Assembly (NCBI GenBank): GCA_016839345.1
Contig: JAEOUL010000343.1
Coordinates: forward strand, 1-8,363
Direction of reading: 5' to 3'
DNA: 8,363 bases
DNA from: Candidatus Thorarchaeota archaeon
Lineage (GTDB): Archaea > Asgardarchaeota > Thorarchaeia > Thorarchaeales > Thorarchaeaceae
The position numbers and the translations under genes are program-made. Shown piece after piece: positions 6,977 through 8,363 of this stretch. How positions within the stretch are numbered: position 1 is the first letter of the stretch; the number at the start of each line of letters is the position of its first letter. The notes under the pieces are model-generated. The model saw only the letters and a list, made by a program, of their open reading frames with translations. It did not search any database and was not told the DNA's origin.

Positions 6977-7046
6977 AGAGAAAGGATGTAGCAGAGAAAG
7001 AAAGACCATTAGGGATGATGCGTAGAATCCATGCTACATCCTCTCT
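6977..7046. repeat. Long inverted repeat upstream of the DUF362 promoter
   Basis: Arms AGAGAAAGGATGTAGCA (6977-6993) and TGCTACATCCTCTCT (7032-7046) are complementary. The inner ten base pairs (6984-6993 with 7032-7041) are perfect, and after a two-base bulge five more pairs form. The 38-base centre is not itself strongly paired. It could be a structured RNA, part of the 3' end of the insertase transcript, or an operator for the DUF362 promoter that begins about 20 bases away. It lacks terminal target-site duplications visible by eye, so there is no evidence for a transposon remnant. Confidence 0.6.
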
Positions 7047-7051
7047 CGTAT

Positions 7052-7105
7052 CCCCACATTGTTAACCGTCTGCTCCCGTGGGGAACCGCAACCGTATCTG
7101 GGTTC
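7052..7105. repeat. Second inverted-repeat cluster in the same intergenic region
   Basis: CCCCAC (7052-7057) pairs with GTGGGG (7078-7083), and GAACC (7083-7087) with GGTTC (7101-7105); the two stems share one base, so they would stack or compete. Together with the longer repeat next to it, about 130 bases of this gap can fold. Local GC is higher than in the flanking spacers. No known RNA family is recognised. Confidence 0.4.
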
Positions 7106-7113
7106 AAATGAAT

Positions 7114-7118
7114 AAAAA
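7114..7118 (-). terminator. Possible T5 terminator of the insertase gene
   Basis: Five T residues (CCCCTTTTTATTC context) occur about 60 bases after the insertase stop. Between the stop and the tract lies a small hairpin, ATGAA-CGC-TTCAT on the minus strand (7158-7170), and a near-duplicate of the gene's last bases (TGACACATAGG at 7136-7146 against TGACAACATAGG at 7177-7188). Weak evidence. Confidence 0.3.
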
Positions 7119-7177
7119 GGGGATGAACTAAGTAACCTATGTGTCACCTATGGCACAATGAAGCGTTCATCAGTAGC

Positions 7178-7711
7178 CTATGTTGTCATTGATAGACCAA
7201 AGGGTTTCCGAATCAAGTTACCGAGACCTAGACCTACAAGAAAATAGTACCCGTAGAAACTGAGTCCGAATCCTGCGCTTGTTGGTGCACCTATCATTCC
7301 TGTAAGGAAGGGAAGGACATCCTGAATGTTGAATGGAATGACTGCAACAATGCTATTTCCGTAGATTGTGTTCATTATTCCAAAGACAAGTATGAGTGGA
7401 ATGTAGAATACGCACATTGGTTTCATTCTCGATGACATCATTGAGCTCTGAAGTCTGAGAATGCGACCTTGATCCTCTTGCACTTGTTGAAGTTCAATTG
7501 GATCCATGGACTGTCTAGCTTTCTTGAATCTCTCCTGCCATGCCTTAATTTCTTCCATATCTTGCTTCATCTTTTCCATATCCGTAAACCTTCTTGTTGC
7601 CCATATAGAAAGCAAAGCAAGACCAATCGCAACAAATGTGATGAATACAGCTGACAAAGGCATCACTGAGATTGGTCCAAAGAATGTTAGAATATCGCTC
7701 CAGAGGTCCAT
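7178..7711 (-). CDS. EMC3/TMCO1-family (DUF106, Ylp1-like) membrane protein insertase
   Basis: The 177-residue layout matches archaeal DUF106 proteins of the Oxa1 superfamily, relatives of YidC, Oxa1, Get1, EMC3 and TMCO1 that help insert membrane proteins. There is one membrane helix at about 16-37, a cytosolic charged coiled coil at about 44-67, an amphipathic helix at about 72-95 (QQVQEDQGRILRLQSSMM), a second membrane helix at about 96-117 beginning RMKPM, a loop, and a third at about 149-167 ending GLGNLIRKPFG, which resembles the family's typical C-terminal motif. The conserved positive residues within the otherwise hydrophobic groove region (Arg95, Lys97) fit the superfamily. The ATG is firm because a TAG codon stands directly in front of it in frame. 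A TATA-like CTTAAAAT lies about 37 bases upstream. The gene stands alone here. Substrates cannot be told from sequence. Confidence 0.88.
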   Translation of the reverse strand: MDLWSDILTFFGPISVMPLSAVFITFVAIGLALLSIWATRRFTDMEKMKQDMEEIKAWQERFKKARQSMDPIELQQVQEDQGRILRLQSSMMSSRMKPMCVFYIPLILVFGIMNTIYGNSIVAVIPFNIQDVLPFLTGMIGAPTSAGFGLSFYGYYFLVGLGLGNLIRKPFGLSMTT

Positions 7712-7744
7712 CTATTTCGCCTATTCTTTCACATCTGGGTGCAC

Positions 7745-7752
7745 ATTTTAAG
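7745..7752 (-). promoter_or_regulatory. Candidate box A of the insertase gene
   Basis: CTTAAAAT on the minus strand is centred about 37 bases before the ATG, predicting a leader of about 12 bases. Only a weak AGGCG lies before the start codon as a ribosome site. Confidence 0.35.
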
Positions 7753-7773
7753 CCTTATCTTTACGCCAATTAG

Positions 7774-7791
7774 ATGCATTGGGCAATGTAT
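7774..7791. promoter_or_regulatory. Dyad symmetry in the divergent insertase/cupin promoter region
   Basis: ATGCATTG-GG-CAATGTAT forms two eight-base arms with one non-complementary (G-T) position. It lies between the candidate insertase TATA (7745-7752) and a weak cupin box, TATTTCTA (7789-7796, about 32 bases before the cupin ATG), and overlaps the latter. This is a plausible operator position for a dimeric regulator acting on the cupin gene, but no regulator is identified. Confidence 0.35.
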
Positions 7792-7824
7792 TTCTAGTAG
7801 GTTTCTAATGATAGTCTGATAATT

Positions 7825-8193
7825 ATGGTCCGAATACATAGAGTAGGAGATTCTGAATCAATACAAAGATCCGGGTATGAAGCAAGATATTTTGCTGATA
7901 TCACATTTAAGGATCCGTTACAAGATTGTGGATTCATCATTGTTGATCTGAAACCTGGCTCAGCAAGCGCTCCGCATGGTCATGCACATCTTGAAGAAGT
8001 ATTCTTTGCCCTTTCCAGTATTCGGATTCATGTTGATGATTCGACCTATGACCTTAACGAGGGTGACATGATTGTCGTGGAGTCTGGTGAGATTCACTCA
8101 TTTGAGGTGACTGGTGACAACAAAGCCAGACTCTTAGCAATGAAATTTCCAAATATCAAAGACGATAAATTTGTACCAAGTAAAGGAACTTAG
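7825..8193 (+). CDS. Small single-domain cupin protein
   Basis: This 122-residue protein is one conserved beta-barrel (cupin) domain. Motif 1 is seen as G45-x5-H51-x-H53-x3-E57, with Ser64 where the family usually has Gly. Motif 2 is GDMIVVESGEIHSF (80-93), keeping His91 but with Glu86 in place of the usual Pro. His51, His53, Glu57 and His91 are the expected metal ligands, so metal binding is likely, while the reaction is unknown: such small cupins include isomerases, dioxygenases and sugar-binding proteins. No signal peptide, so cytosolic. The ATG has only a weak TGAT before it and may be near-leaderless. It is the only plus-strand gene, divergent from the insertase and converging on the next gene with 21 bases between the stops. 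Confidence 0.85.
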   Translation: MVRIHRVGDSESIQRSGYEARYFADITFKDPLQDCGFIIVDLKPGSASAPHGHAHLEEVFFALSSIRIHVDDSTYDLNEGDMIVVESGEIHSFEVTGDNKARLLAMKFPNIKDDKFVPSKGT

Positions 8194-8214
8194 AGTAAGT
8201 CAGTTATAGGTTCT

Positions 8215-8363
8215 TTATTCACCAAAACCAAAGTAGTCCTCTTCATCCTCTTCATCATCGAAAACGATGTCAACAGGTGCTCTATAGTATGGAGAACTTG
8301 GGATAGCTCGACCGATTGCTTTACGAAGCTCTCTCCATTCTCTATGTCTCTTTCTACGCCCAA
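8215..8363 (-). CDS. C-terminal end of an unknown protein with basic then acidic tail (partial, runs off right edge)
   Basis: The minus strand is open from the right edge to a TAA at 8215-8217, giving the last 48 residues. They begin basic (GRRKRHREWRELRKAIGRAI), continue SPYYRAPVDIVFDDEEDEED and end YFGFGE. The other two minus frames are poorer: one meets an early TAG near the edge. Base composition matches its neighbours. A charged, possibly disordered C-terminus is all that can be described; no family is recognised. Its stop faces the cupin stop 21 bases away, with no clear terminator between them. Confidence 0.6.
   Translation of the reverse strand, partial: GRRKRHREWRELRKAIGRAIPSSPYYRAPVDIVFDDEEDEEDYFGFGE

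Noticed and set aside
6977..7046. Inverted repeat as a MITE or other mobile-element remnant
   Set aside because: Only 70 bases, no flanking target duplication seen and no second copy in the window.
7091..7120. GGGTTCAAAT resembles a tRNA T-loop on the plus strand
   Set aside because: The bases after the loop (GAATA) do not pair with those before it, and no acceptor or anticodon stem can be drawn at the required distances.
7170..7180. CTGATGA on the minus strand resembles a C box of a C/D RNA
   Set aside because: The first base does not fit the RUGAUGA consensus, it overlaps the insertase stop region, and no D box with a terminal stem is placed correctly.

Overview
The window looks archaeal and most likely comes from an Asgard-type lineage (Thorarchaeia-like); the phylum is inferred, not proven. 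The evidence is TATA-like box A elements in front of several genes, oligo-T tracts after stop codons, an archaeal EMC3/TMCO1-type membrane insertase (DUF106/Ylp1), a COG2768-type DUF362 Fe-S protein, and a large glycoprotein-like surface protein ending in a Gly/Pro-rich linker, one membrane helix and a KKKK tail. There are no rRNA, tRNA, CRISPR or IS elements.

Layout, left to right. Six genes lie on the minus strand and one (a cupin) on the plus strand. (1) 1-2412 holds a two-gene minus-strand operon. The upstream gene encodes a helical protein with a very basic tail, and is best read as starting at a CTG codon behind a perfect GGAGGT. It overlaps by four bases (GTGA) a long protein of HEAT-like repeats with a C-terminal MCM-type winged helix, which runs off the left edge. 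The long protein was established here by reading the minus strand from 1491 to base 1: it is open for 497 codons. (2) 2463-5050 is a single-gene unit with a clear TATA box, Shine-Dalgarno site and a hairpin plus T7 terminator. It encodes an 828-residue secreted, membrane-anchored protein with three tandem Rossmann-like (class I glutamine amidotransferase-like) modules and a beta-sandwich stalk. (3) 5097-5727 is a small coiled-coil protein gene with a TTG start. (4) 5730-6954 is a DUF362/COG2768 Fe-S protein, probably leaderless. (5) 6924-7177 is a 254-base intergenic stretch with strong inverted repeats. (6) 7178-7711 is the Oxa1-superfamily insertase. (7) A 113-base divergent promoter region with a dyad symmetry leads to a small cupin at 7825-8193, which converges on the 3' end of an unknown minus-strand gene at the right edge.

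The genes do not form one obvious pathway. The only firm functional coupling is the overlapping pair at the left edge, whose products both begin (M)SKK and carry features expected of nucleic-acid or chromatin-associated proteins (basic tail, HEAT solenoid, winged helix). The surface protein and the insertase both belong to the cell envelope but sit in separate transcription units. The most notable items are the CTG start, the HEAT/winged-helix pair, the triplicated surface protein and the structured intergenic region.
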